Notes: generated by a model from the letters alone, not told the origin. A stretch of DNA of 64,000 nt from an uncultured Rothia sp. (GCF_916715725.1 NZ_CAKAPD010000001.1:372001-436000); one strand, 5' to 3'. Numbered from the stretch's first letter, positions 44,151 through 52,542 are shown. A program made the numbers and translations.

Positions 44151-44177
44151 TCTCTCTCTCCCCCCCCCCAAAAAAAA
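44151..44177. repeat. (TC)5-C9-A8 simple-sequence tract upstream of fes
   Basis: The plus strand shows tctctctctc followed directly by nine further C (ten in a row) and eight A. It lies about 175 bp upstream of the fes start codon on the minus strand, in non-coding DNA. Such tracts are prone to slipped-strand length change. Confidence 0.85.
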
Positions 44178-44244
44178 CGGGGCAAGAATTGGGGCGCCAG
44201 AATAGACTGCACGGATAAGCGACACAAACCGGGCGGTTAAATGA

Positions 44245-44398
44245 GATGAGGCACCGAGACCGTGCATCAAACCTCTCAAGTCGCAACTCTCAAGGTCTCA
44301 TGCGGCAGTCTCGGTGCCTCATCTGCGGGTTCCCAAAATGGAACCTACCCAGTGCTCGTTTCCGTTCATGCGTCAAAGACGGGCGAGCACCGGGTAGG
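44245..44398. repeat. Two long hairpins in the fes-fepC gap
   Basis: Hairpin 1 has perfect 16-bp arms, gatgaggcaccgagac (44245-44260) and gtctcggtgcctcatc (44308-44323), with an inner cctctcaag/ctctcaagg repeat. Hairpin 2 has arms cctacccagtgctcg (44344-44358) and cgagcaccgggtagg (44384-44398), with one mismatch. They follow fepC on the minus strand by 125 bp. They could be a double terminator, a structured RNA or a small palindromic element. Neither has a long T-run. Confidence 0.75.
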
Positions 44399-44523
44399 CG
44401 CCCTACGCGCAGGGGATCCTGGGTCCCTCAGATCCTAGCGTTCGCTGCTTGGCGCAATGCCGAGCTTTTCCACCTGTACTGAGACGGGTGGCGCAAACTC
44501 CCACGCGGCTTAGGGGCGAAAAC

Positions 44524-45366
44524 TTATTTGCTTTCGCGGGCCGCCGAAATAGCGTCAGCGGCAATATGAATTGTTTGGTTCTCCTTCGGAATCACCAGAG
44601 GAGTACCAGTGCATGGATCAGGAATAATGACCGATTGCAGGTCAAAAACTTCCTGAATAAGTTCCGGTGTAATTATCGCACGCGGATCGCCCTGAGCGAT
44701 AATCCGGCCCTGCTTCATTAACACAACATGAGTAGCATACCTGAAAGCAAGGTTCAGGTCATGCAACACCACGGCTACCGTTCGGCCTTCGGAGTGCAAT
44801 TTCTTCGTCAGGTTCAGCACCTCAATCTGGTGCGTGATGTCCAGGTAGGTGGTCGGCTCATCCAGCAGAATCAGCGGGGTCTGCTGCGCCAGGGTCATGG
44901 CGATCCACACACGCTGACGCTGACCGCCGGACAGCGCCTCAATGGGGCGTTCGGCAAGCTCCAGCACGTTCGCCGCCTGCATCGCCTCCACGCAAGCTTG
45001 CTCGTCCTCATCGGACCAGGAGCGCAGCAGCGACTGGTGCGGGTAGCGGCCGCGCGCCACCACATCCGCCACGGTCACGCCGCTAGGCGCCTCCGGGGTC
45101 TGCGGCAGCATCGCCAGAATCTTGGCGATAGCGCGGGACTTCATCTGCGGCAGCGGGGTGCCGTCCAGGCGAACCTCACCCTCCTTGAGCGGGTTCACAC
45201 GGGCAAGAGCCTTCAGGGTGGTCGACTTGCCGCAGGCGTTCGGGCCCAGGATAACGGTCAGCTCCCCCTCCGGCACCTGAAAATCTACCCCGTTGAGCAC
45301 CGTATGCTCACCGTAGGCAACCACCATGTTCTCGCCTTCAAGGCGGGTCGTCACACTAGTGTTCAC
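44524..45366 (-). CDS. fepC: Ferric siderophore ABC transporter ATPase, FepC-like
   Basis: The 280-residue ATPase has Walker A GPNACGKST (~40), the Q-loop in MLPQTPEAP, the signature LSGGQRQRVWIA (~145), Walker B LILLDEPTTYLD (~165) and the switch His in VVLHDLNLAFRYA. FecE/FepC-type ATPases power siderophore import. The GTG start shares one base with the fepG TAG, so translation is coupled. It ends the fepB-to-fepC gene run; the 0.5-kb structured gap lies downstream. Confidence 0.93.
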   Translation of the reverse strand: MNTSVTTRLEGENMVVAYGEHTVLNGVDFQVPEGELTVILGPNACGKSTTLKALARVNPLKEGEVRLDGTPLPQMKSRAIAKILAMLPQTPEAPSGVTVADVVARGRYPHQSLLRSWSDEDEQACVEAMQAANVLELAERPIEALSGGQRQRVWIAMTLAQQTPLILLDEPTTYLDITHQIEVLNLTKKLHSEGRTVAVVLHDLNLAFRYATHVVLMKQGRIIAQGDPRAIITPELIQEVFDLQSVIIPDPCTGTPLVIPKENQTIHIAADAISAARESK

Positions 45367-46466
45367 TAGCCCTTCTTCCTTTCGAGGTAAATCAGGTAAA
45401 TCAGGTACAGGCCGCCAATCGCGCCGGTCACCACACCCACCTGAATGATGCGTCCGGGAACGGCGAATCGGCCAATCAAATCCGAGCCGAGTACCATGAG
45501 CGCACCCATGAGTGCCGCGGAGGTGAAGCCCACCCCGCCGCTACGGGAGAGGGTCTTCGCGATGTGCGGTGCCGCCAGGGCGACGAAGGCAATCGGGCCG
45601 GTCGTCGCGGTCGCCAGCGAAACCAGAAGCACACCAATAAACAGTGCCGCTACACGGTACGCGTTCACGCTCACGCCCAAACCGGATGCCACCTGGTCAC
45701 CAAAACGAATCGCGCCCAGCGGGCGGACCAGCATCAGCAGCAGCGGAGTCACCACCAGCAGCAGACCCAGCAGCGCGTAGGTACGCTCCCAGGTAATGTC
45801 ATTCAGCGAACCAGCCAGCCAAGACGCCGCGGTCTGCGCCTGAGTCAGGGAAGCACGCACCACCAGCAGGGCGTTGAACGCCGCCAGGGTCGAACCCACA
45901 CCAATACCGACCAGCACCAGACGGAAGCCATGCAGACCCGTGCGGCGCGTCAACAGCCACACCAGCACCGAGGTCGCCAAGCCACCAACAACGGCACCCA
46001 GAGCAACCTCAACGGGGCCGGAATTGAACACAATAATCTGCAGAAGCGCACCGGTCGCGGCACCATTCGTGAAACCGATAATATCCGGCGAACCCAGAGC
46101 ATTACCCGAAATCACCTGGAAAATCGCGCCCGACAGACCAAGCGCCGCGCCCACCAGAAGCGCCGCCACAATACGCGCCGCACGCTGCTGAGCGAAAGCC
46201 ACAGCAATCTGCTTACCCTCACCCATCAACGCCGGAATAACCTTCTCCGGGGCGAGCTTATAGTCACCCTGCAGCATGCCCCAAAACGCCAGCGCCGCAA
46301 TCAGCGCCACCAGCGCAACATTCAGAATCAGCACACGCCACGGCACCTGAGCACTCAGCGGACCGCGCACAGTCAACACCGGGCGGCCGCCCAAATCGCG
46401 GCCGCTACGACGCGCAGAGCGGTTCACGGTGGCGGTTGCAGTCGAAACAGCGGAAGAATTCGACAT
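45366..46466 (-). CDS. fepG: Ferric siderophore ABC transporter permease, FepG-like
   Basis: The 366-residue FecCD-family permease has a basic cytoplasmic N-terminus, then about nine to ten hydrophobic helices. The family marker GALLGLSGAIFQVISGNALGSPDIIGFTNGA is seen as LGLSGAIFQ and NALGSPDIIGF (~115-130), and PIAFVALAAPHIAKTLSRSG (~285) marks the coupling region to the ATPase. Its ATG overlaps the fepD stop by one base (TAATG). It is the second permease subunit of a heterodimeric channel. Confidence 0.93.
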   Translation of the reverse strand: MSNSSAVSTATATVNRSARRSGRDLGGRPVLTVRGPLSAQVPWRVLILNVALVALIAALAFWGMLQGDYKLAPEKVIPALMGEGKQIAVAFAQQRAARIVAALLVGAALGLSGAIFQVISGNALGSPDIIGFTNGAATGALLQIIVFNSGPVEVALGAVVGGLATSVLVWLLTRRTGLHGFRLVLVGIGVGSTLAAFNALLVVRASLTQAQTAASWLAGSLNDITWERTYALLGLLLVVTPLLLMLVRPLGAIRFGDQVASGLGVSVNAYRVAALFIGVLLVSLATATTGPIAFVALAAPHIAKTLSRSGGVGFTSAALMGALMVLGSDLIGRFAVPGRIIQVGVVTGAIGGLYLIYLIYLERKKG

Positions 46467-47533
46467 TAGAGAGCCTCCACCTTACGACGAGTCATCAAGA
46501 ACAAGAACACCGGGGCACCGGCAAGAGTCGCCACAATACCCACCTGAGTCTCCTGCGGAGCCACCAGCACACGCGCCAACACGTCAGCACACAGCAGCCA
46601 CACCGGACCCAACAGCGCCGAACCATAATTCACCCAGCGCACATCATTACCGAGCAGAGCACGCACCACAAAAGGCACCGCCAAACCCACAAAACCAATC
46701 GGACCCACCGCAGCAGTCGCCGCACCGGCAAGCACCGTCACCGCAAGAAGAGTCAGGTTCTGGGTCGTACGCACGCTCACGCCGAGACTGGTCGCCGCCT
46801 CCTCGCCCATGCTCAGAGCATTAATCGCAGGAGCCACAAAGAACGCCACCAGCACACCCAGCACAATCACCGGGCCCACAGTCGACGCGATATCCATGCC
46901 GCGGCCCTCCAGCGAACCGGCAACCCACACACGGAACTCGTTATACGCATCCTGATCAGCCAAAATCAGGCCCTGCGCAATCGCCGACAGCGCCGCAGAA
47001 ATTGCCACACCCGCCAGAGCAAGCTTCACAATCGAGCCATCACGGCCACGACCCAGCGTATACACCAGCACCGCAGCCAACGCGCCACCAATCGTCGCAG
47101 CAATCATGTACTGCCAAATACCCATGACGCCAAAAACCACCACGGAAGCAATCACAGCCACCGCAGCACCGGCATTCACACCCATCAGACCGGGCTCAGC
47201 CAACGGGTTACGGGTCAGCGACTGCATCAGAGAACCGGCAACAGCCAACGCGGCACCAGCCGCAAGACCCACCAGGGTACGCGGAATACGCTGCTCCATC
47301 ACAATCGTCTGCGCCTGCTCAGAAGCAGTGCCATTAAAAACAGCCAGAACCTCATCCGGCGGAAGATTATTCGATCCGAACAGCAAAGAAGCAGCCACAG
47401 CACCCGCCAAAAGCACCGCAAACAAGAACAGAAAAGCCAGGCGCTTACCCAACTTCTGCCCCTGAATCACAGACCCCTGACGGGACGTACTCTCCTGCTG
47501 AACACCTCGGGACAATGAGCTCGTGCGGGCCAC
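46466..47533 (-). CDS. fepD: Ferric siderophore ABC transporter permease, FepD-like
   Basis: The GTG at 47533 with AAGGAG four bases upstream is preferred, giving 355 residues. Upstream in-frame codons to 47650 encode a Cys/Pro/Arg-rich stretch unlike a permease leader. The FecCD fold is evident: LVGLAAGAALAVAGSLMQSLTRNPLAEPGLMGVNAG is seen as AVAGSLMQ and NPLAEPGLMGV (~75-95), and GPIGFVGLAVPFVVRALLG is the coupling region (~280). The three transporter genes overlap and form a tight operon. Two surface-protein genes precede it. Confidence 0.92.
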   Translation of the reverse strand: MARTSSLSRGVQQESTSRQGSVIQGQKLGKRLAFLFLFAVLLAGAVAASLLFGSNNLPPDEVLAVFNGTASEQAQTIVMEQRIPRTLVGLAAGAALAVAGSLMQSLTRNPLAEPGLMGVNAGAAVAVIASVVVFGVMGIWQYMIAATIGGALAAVLVYTLGRGRDGSIVKLALAGVAISAALSAIAQGLILADQDAYNEFRVWVAGSLEGRGMDIASTVGPVIVLGVLVAFFVAPAINALSMGEEAATSLGVSVRTTQNLTLLAVTVLAGAATAAVGPIGFVGLAVPFVVRALLGNDVRWVNYGSALLGPVWLLCADVLARVLVAPQETQVGIVATLAGAPVFLFLMTRRKVEAL

Positions 47534-47677
47534 TATGCTCCTTATGCTCGATACAAGAAAACAGGGAGGCGCACCCCGGCACCCCGCCGCAAGAGGGGGC
47601 ACCCGGCACACCGGTAGATAACGAGAGAAACGCCGGAGCGGGCGGGTCACTCCCCCACCCGCATCCGACGTTAAGTC

Positions 47678-48724
47678 TTAGCGCTTACGGGTCAGCAGCA
47701 GCGCAGCGGCACCCACCACGCTCACGCCCAGAACCACCACGCCGACCCACGGGAACGCAGCACCGTAGGTCACGGTCTGCACGGTGGATGCGGTGTTAGC
47801 CGCGCCCGAAGCCGAAGCGCTCGGGCTCGACGCAGTACCGCGCGCAACAGCCGCAGAAGATGCGCTCGCCGAAGCGGTCGCCTTCTTCTCGCCCGCAGCC
47901 GCAGAAGCCGAAGGCGCAGAGGAAGCGTTAGAAGAACCAGAGGTAGTACCCGAGGAATCAGCCTCCGAGTTCAGACGATCGTACTCTTCCTTGGTGATGG
48001 TGTTGCCATCAGCATCGGTGTACACGGTCTCAGCCTCAGCCGCACCGTTTGCAGAACCATTGGAGGAGCCGTTCGAGCCGCCATTGGACGAGGACTCGTT
48101 GGAGTCGTTAGAGCCCTGAGCGTCGTCTGCAGAGTCGGAGCTGTTAGAGTTCGAGCCGCCATTCGAGGAACCGCCGTTGCTCTTCGAACTGGAAGAGCCG
48201 CGGTTCGAAGAAGAACCCGAAGAGTTCGAGGAGGAGTTATCCGAACCGCCCTCGCCCACCACGGTGAACTCGGGGCTGCGGTTGGTGTACGCCTCGGTAC
48301 CCAGGTACTTGCCGTCCTTATCGCGCTTCTCGCCGGTCGCGAGGAAACGCAGGGTGTGGGTGCCAGCGCCAACATCCGGCAGAACGAAAGAACCGGAGAC
48401 GTTGCCGTTGCTGTCGGTCTTCTGGGTGTGCACCACGCAAGCGCCCTGAGCCGCATCGGAGGGGCACAGGTCGCCGTCGTCAACCTTCACGGACACCACG
48501 GTGTTCGCGGGGAAACCGCTCACGCTAAAGGAAATCACTCCGTGCTCGCTCACCGAAGAAGAGACGGTCGAGGAGGTGCCGGGGGTAGATGCCTTCGCAC
48601 CGCCCGGAGGCAGAGCGGAAGCAGTGCCAACGCCCAGGCCCAGCGCCAGGGTTGCGGCGGCGCAGGCGGTCAGCGCCTTAGAGGTCAGGGAAGCCTTCGG
48701 GGCTCCCGAAAAAGGTGCACGCAT
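47678..48724 (-). CDS. Membrane-anchored surface protein in the siderophore transport operon (short)
   Basis: The ATG follows GAAAGGACCACC. The 348-residue product has a signal peptide (residues 1-38, ASA-LPP), a beta-rich Ig-like domain (about 50-150: ISFSVSGFPANTVVSVKVDDG, a disulfide-size Cys pair in LCPSDAAQGACVV, then GTHTLRFLATG), a long Ser/Asn/Gly stalk (155-300) and a C-terminal helix (VGVVVLGVSVVGAAALLL) with TRKR. There is no LPXTG. It sits between a FepB-type gene and the permeases, so a role in passing ferric siderophore or another iron ligand through the wall is the natural inference; nothing in the sequence shows ligand binding. Confidence 0.75.
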   Translation of the reverse strand: MRAPFSGAPKASLTSKALTACAAATLALGLGVGTASALPPGGAKASTPGTSSTVSSSVSEHGVISFSVSGFPANTVVSVKVDDGDLCPSDAAQGACVVHTQKTDSNGNVSGSFVLPDVGAGTHTLRFLATGEKRDKDGKYLGTEAYTNRSPEFTVVGEGGSDNSSSNSSGSSSNRGSSSSKSNGGSSNGGSNSNSSDSADDAQGSNDSNESSSNGGSNGSSNGSANGAAEAETVYTDADGNTITKEEYDRLNSEADSSGTTSGSSNASSAPSASAAAGEKKATASASASSAAVARGTASSPSASASGAANTASTVQTVTYGAAFPWVGVVVLGVSVVGAAALLLTRKR

Positions 48725-48889
48725 GGTGGTCCTTTCAAAAATTACCGGGGTCGAGCTGAACGCTACGAGGATCGCGTCAGTGCTGTTCAGCGGGTTGTGA
48801 CCCGAGTGGTTCGTGGGGCACCCGGCCCACGCCCCTGTTCAAGGGTGCGGGGCGTGAACCGGTGCGGTGTGAATGTATGGTCAGAGAGC

Positions 48890-50935
48890 TTACTTCTTGG
48901 AAGTGCGCAGAATCAGAGCCGCAGCCAAAACCACCAGGCCAGCCGCCGAGAGCAGCAGGTTGTTGGCGTTGTTGACCACCCACTTGGTCAGGCCGGTCAG
49001 CTCAGTGCCTTCAATGACCGGGCCCTGAGCTTTGGTGCCTGCGGCGGAGTTCTGGGAGCCCTGCGTGTTCTGCGAGTTCTTCGAACCGGATACGCCCGCA
49101 GCCTTCACAGCCTTCTTTGCGTTAGCCTCGGTCTTCTGCAGGTTGGTTGCCAGGTTCTTCTGCGCGCTCTGAACCTTCGCCTTAGCCTGCACGCGGTTCA
49201 CGACCGGAGCGGTGCTCTGCGAGAGCGCGGCGAGGGATGCGTCCACATCGGTGGCGCGGGTGCTGATGCGGCCGCCCGCGTTACGCATGGGAACCGGCGC
49301 GGTGGAGGTGCTGGTTGCGGGGTTCTCGTTCAGCTCTTCGACCAGCTGGTCGTTGGCGTCCTGCTCATCGCGGGAAACTTCCTGACGAGGGGTAACAGCA
49401 CGTTCCACGGTCAGCTCTGCGAAACCGAGCACGGCGTTCTGCGCACCCTGGTTGCCGTTGTGCACGACCACGCGGTAGGTAGCGGCGGGCATGCTCACGC
49501 TGGTTTCGTAGCTGAAGCTGCGGTTACCGTCGAGGCGCTTCCAGCCGGAACCGTAGAGAGTCTGCGGGGAGTTACCGAGGTAGGTTGCGGCGTACACCCA
49601 GGTGCCCGGCTCGGCGTTCGGCACGGTCACGGTCACGGTGGAGCCCTCGCGGCTCACCTGCACGCCGTTACCGTTGGTCAGCTCGGAGGCGCTAATCGGC
49701 TCGGGCGCGTCAACAGGGGCGTATTCGGGAGCCTTGTCGCTGAGCTTAATCAGCTGTCGAATAGACACGCTACGGTCGTAGTTGTTGCCCTGCTCATCCG
49801 CTCCGCCCAGGGAGCCGGAGAGAACCTGCACGTTGTGCTCAGAATTTTCGGTAGCCCAGCCTGCCTTAGCCAATTCTTCAGCGCTCAAGCCGGTGTTTTC
49901 GGTGGTGGGCAGGGGAACCTCAACCTCGAAGGTGCCGTCTTCATTGGCGATTGCCATGAAGTTCGCGGGCGAGTTGCCGCCCTTCTTGGTCAGGGGGTTA
50001 ATCGCCTGGTGAGCTTCATCGGGGCGGGCGTCCAAGAACTTGACCGCAAATACGGCACCGCGACCGGGGGCATTACTCACAAAGCCTTCACCGCGCACCA
50101 CGAGCTTACCTTCGCGCCACTTCTCGGTGGAGATGGTGACATTCGCCTTCACGGGGTTCGCGGGCTTGGGGTCAGCAGGCTTGGGGTCAGCAGGCTTGCT
50201 AGGTTCCGGGGTGGGTTCGGGGGTCGGCTCCGCGGTAGGTGCGGGGGTCGGTTCTGCAGTTACGCTGGGGTCCGCAGTAGCAGAGGGGTCTGCGGTAGGC
50301 TCGGCAGTCGCAGAAGGCTCAGCGGTGGCGCTGGGGTCAGCAGTGGGCTCAGCGGTCGGTGCCGGGCTCGGAGCCGGGTCGCTCAGCGTAATATTCTGCG
50401 CCACAGATGCGCGACGATCGTAGGTGTTACCGTCAGCGTCGGTACCACCCAGGGAACCGGAAAGCACCTGGATACGGTGGCTGGTACCCTCCACGGTCCA
50501 GCCCTTGCTCTTGAGATGCTCAGCGGTCAGACCGGTATTTTCGGGGGTCGGCAGAGCAACCTCAACCTCGAAGGTGCCGTCCTCCTTGGCGATTGCCATG
50601 AAGTTCGCGGGCGAGTTGCCGCCCTGCTTGGTGAGCGGGTTAATCGCCTGGTGAGCCTCATCCGGCAGGGCGTCGAGGAACTTCACAGCGAACACTGCGC
50701 CGCGGCCGGATGCGGTGCTGGTGAAGCCGGTTCCACGTAGCACGAGCTTGCCCTCGCGCCACTTCTCGGTGGAGATGGTCACGGCAGCCTTAGCGTCCTG
50801 CTGAGTAGCGGCGGGGGTGTCCGCGAATGCGATGGTGGTGCCGGTCAGTGCCGCTCCGGGGGTGATGAGCGCGCCGGCGAGCGCCACGACGGCACCGTAG
50901 CGGGCTGCGGTGCGTGCGGGTCGGGTTTCGGTCAT
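48890..50935 (-). CDS. Membrane-anchored surface protein with duplicated domain in the siderophore transport operon
   Basis: ATG 50935 follows AAGGACCACA; 681 residues. After a signal peptide (cleavage near AFADT) come two copies of a domain of about 135 residues, each starting TISTEKWREGKLV(L/V)RG and containing GAVFAVKFLDA, DEAHQAINPLTK, GGNSPANFMAIA and QVLSGSLGG, about 80 percent identical by eye. A Thr/Pro/Ala stalk of about 75 residues separates them. A third beta-rich part (VTVTVPNAEPGTWVYAAT, then AATYRVVVHNGN), a helical stretch and a membrane helix (LLLSAAGLVVLAAALIL) with RTSKK follow. No sorting motif. No family is recognised; HtaA-type haem domains were considered but their hallmarks are not visible. 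Confidence 0.78.
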   Translation of the reverse strand: MTETRPARTAARYGAVVALAGALITPGAALTGTTIAFADTPAATQQDAKAAVTISTEKWREGKLVLRGTGFTSTASGRGAVFAVKFLDALPDEAHQAINPLTKQGGNSPANFMAIAKEDGTFEVEVALPTPENTGLTAEHLKSKGWTVEGTSHRIQVLSGSLGGTDADGNTYDRRASVAQNITLSDPAPSPAPTAEPTADPSATAEPSATAEPTADPSATADPSVTAEPTPAPTAEPTPEPTPEPSKPADPKPADPKPANPVKANVTISTEKWREGKLVVRGEGFVSNAPGRGAVFAVKFLDARPDEAHQAINPLTKKGGNSPANFMAIANEDGTFEVEVPLPTTENTGLSAEELAKAGWATENSEHNVQVLSGSLGGADEQGNNYDRSVSIRQLIKLSDKAPEYAPVDAPEPISASELTNGNGVQVSREGSTVTVTVPNAEPGTWVYAATYLGNSPQTLYGSGWKRLDGNRSFSYETSVSMPAATYRVVVHNGNQGAQNAVLGFAELTVERAVTPRQEVSRDEQDANDQLVEELNENPATSTSTAPVPMRNAGGRISTRATDVDASLAALSQSTAPVVNRVQAKAKVQSAQKNLATNLQKTEANAKKAVKAAGVSGSKNSQNTQGSQNSAAGTKAQGPVIEGTELTGLTKWVVNNANNLLLSAAGLVVLAAALILRTSKK
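49736..50785 (-). repeat. Two copies of the TISTEKWREG domain
   Basis: Copy A is encoded at about 50381-50785 and copy B at about 49736-50146. Long stretches are identical at DNA level, for example around the ATTGCCATGAAGTTCGC region on the plus strand (about 49957 and 50592), which points to recent duplication or gene conversion. Confidence 0.8.
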
Positions 50936-50977
50936 TGTGGTCCTTGAGGATGGGTGTGGTGGGTCGTGCATCCCCTG

Positions 50978-51004
50978 CCCGCCGCGAGTTTAGGTCGCGG
51001 CGGG
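50978..51004. terminator. Perfect hairpin between fepB and the first surface-protein gene
   Basis: The arms gcccgccgcga / tcgcggcgggc close a 5-base loop, with no T-run. It is more likely an mRNA-stabilising or partial-attenuation hairpin that raises fepB over the downstream genes than a full terminator. Confidence 0.7.
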
Positions 51005-51050
51005 CTGGGGTTCAGGAAGCCTCGGTGGGTGGTTACTTCACACGGGGCAT

Positions 51051-52130
51051 TTAGAGCGGAAGTGCCTTCTTGACGTCCTCGATAATGCCGTTGAGCAGCA
51101 GCGGGCCGCCGGTGGAGGTCCACTTGGAGCCCTCAACCAGGATGACGTGGTCGTCCTTAACTGCCTTCAGGTTGGTGAAGCCGGAGGTTTCCTTCGCCTT
51201 CTTCAGTGCCTCTTCGGCGCCCTGCAGGCCCGCGGTACCCTGCGCGTTGGGGTTCTGCTGGCTTGCACCGCCGAGGGTGCCGAGGAACATGTAGTCCGCG
51301 TCGATGGTTGCCAGGTTCTCCAGGGAGACGGGCTCGGAGTGGCCCTGACCGTTGCGGTCCTGCGCCTCGGGGCGCTTGAGGCCCAGGTCGGTGAGCACCT
51401 GACCGGCGGGCAGTTCCTTCAGAATCAGGGCGGGGCCGTTGCCTGCCCAACGCACGATGGAGAAGGTCTTGTCGCCGTACTTGGGTGCGAGCTGCTCCTT
51501 CAGCGTTGCGGCGCTTGACTCGTATGCCTTGATGACTTCTTCGCCCTTGTCGACCATGTTCATGGCGTTAGCGACGTTGCGGAAGTTGATGCGCCAGTCG
51601 CCGCCCGCGTAGCCGCAGTAGACGACGGGAGCAATCTTCTTAAGGGTTTCGTAGGCGTCGGAGCGCTTGTCCACGCCGGTGGAGTCGACCAGAATCAGGT
51701 CGGGCTCAAGGTTGCCGATCTGCTCGTAGTTGACCTGCGCGACGGTGCCGATAATCTGCACGCCCTTGGCGCGGTCGGCGAGGTAGTTGGGCACGCCGGA
51801 CTGGCCGCGGCCGGAGACGGAACCGACGGGGGTCACGCCGAGGGCGAGCAGGCCGTCGAGGGTGGGTTCGGAGAGGACGATAACCTTCTGCGGGTTGACG
51901 GGAACTTCTACGTTCTCTTCGTCAATATCCTTGATGGTTCGGGTGCCGCCATTACCGGAGCCGCCCGAGGTGGAACCGCCGGAAGTGGTGGTCGTGGTGG
52001 TCTCGCTGCTGCATGCTGCGAGGGCGAGAGCTGCCGAGGAGGCGAGCGCCAGGCCGAAGAAGGCGCGGCGGTTAACGCCCGATGCGCCGTGGTTCTCGGC
52101 GTCGGTCAGCTCGGATCGGTTGAAAGACAT
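51051..52130 (-). CDS. fepB: Iron-siderophore ABC transporter binding lipoprotein, FepB-like
   Basis: The 359-residue product has a Tat-type lipoprotein signal (NRRAFFGLALASSAALALAAC, lipobox LAAC about residue 40), a Ser/Thr/Gly linker and a two-lobed class III binding fold: KVIVLSEPTLDGLLALGVTPVG (~82), IGTVAQVNYEQIGNLEPDLILVD (~125) and the C-terminal ADYMFLGTL and VKDDHVILVEGSKW. It captures ferric siderophore at the membrane surface and delivers it to FepDG. It is the first gene after a DtxR/IdeR-like box, and AGGGGG lies just before the ATG. Confidence 0.92.
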   Translation of the reverse strand: MSFNRSELTDAENHGASGVNRRAFFGLALASSAALALAACSSETTTTTTSGGSTSGGSGNGGTRTIKDIDEENVEVPVNPQKVIVLSEPTLDGLLALGVTPVGSVSGRGQSGVPNYLADRAKGVQIIGTVAQVNYEQIGNLEPDLILVDSTGVDKRSDAYETLKKIAPVVYCGYAGGDWRINFRNVANAMNMVDKGEEVIKAYESSAATLKEQLAPKYGDKTFSIVRWAGNGPALILKELPAGQVLTDLGLKRPEAQDRNGQGHSEPVSLENLATIDADYMFLGTLGGASQQNPNAQGTAGLQGAEEALKKAKETSGFTNLKAVKDDHVILVEGSKWTSTGGPLLLNGIIEDVKKALPL

Positions 52131-52149
52131 AGTTCCCCCTATAAATGAC

Positions 52150-52168
52150 TAAACTATACCTAACCTTA
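52150..52168. promoter_or_regulatory. DtxR/IdeR-type iron box upstream of fepB
   Basis: On the minus strand the 19-mer TAAGGTTAGGTATAGTTTA matches the DtxR/IdeR consensus TWAGGTWAGSCTWACCTWA at 15 of 19 positions, with an almost perfect left half. It lies 20 bp before the fepB ATG. With iron-loaded regulator bound, transcription of the transport run should be blocked. Confidence 0.8.
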
Positions 52169-52399
52169 CAGATATCTGAGTGTTACATCAAGGCGCGTTC
52201 AGTTTGGCTTCTCTGGCCGTCGCAATGCCCGGTTTTGCCGCGGAATTCCGCGGGTTAACATATTTCACGCTTTGTCATAGTCTTGCTGACATTATGTCAC
52301 TTAAAAAGGGGTGATTCTCCCCCGCCCTACGCCCTCTCGGCGGTGACTTCACGTATGCGCCCGGGCACGCGCCCAGGCACACACAACACCCGGGCACGC
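52169..52399. other. Intergenic region upstream of fepB promoter
   Basis: AT-rich near the promoter (52250-52310), then GC-rich with repeated cccgggcacgc-like phrases (52356-52400). No gene is seen. Confidence 0.4.
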
Positions 52400-52433
52400 A
52401 AAACGCCCCGCCGCGAAGAACCGCGACGGGGCG
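52400..52433 (-). terminator. Terminator of rpe and the rsmB-fmt-def run
   Basis: The arms cgccccgccgcg / cgcgacggggcg close a short loop, and the minus strand continues TTTTGCG. It lies 110 bp past the rpe stop. Confidence 0.8.
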
Positions 52434-52542
52434 CAGTCTTCACAACGGGGCGTTGAGGTTTTATAGATGCGTGCACCGTTACTGCCCAGCACCATTATTG
52501 GCGGGCATCATTACCGGCGAGTACCCTTACCGGTGAGCACCG

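Noticed and set aside
44077..44286. Overlapping 63-69 codon minus-strand frames across the C10/A8 tract
   Set aside because: Considered as a phase-variable gene, but both frames lack ribosome sites and the translations look random.
48356..50740. A 794-codon plus-strand frame across the two surface-protein genes
   Set aside because: Gly/Val/His-rich shadow that spans the intergenic gap of two genes with clear signal peptides and ribosome sites.
48890..50935. HtaA-type haem-binding assignment for the duplicated domain
   Set aside because: The context and duplication are similar, but I cannot see the conserved Tyr/His pattern of HtaA domains, so no family was assigned.
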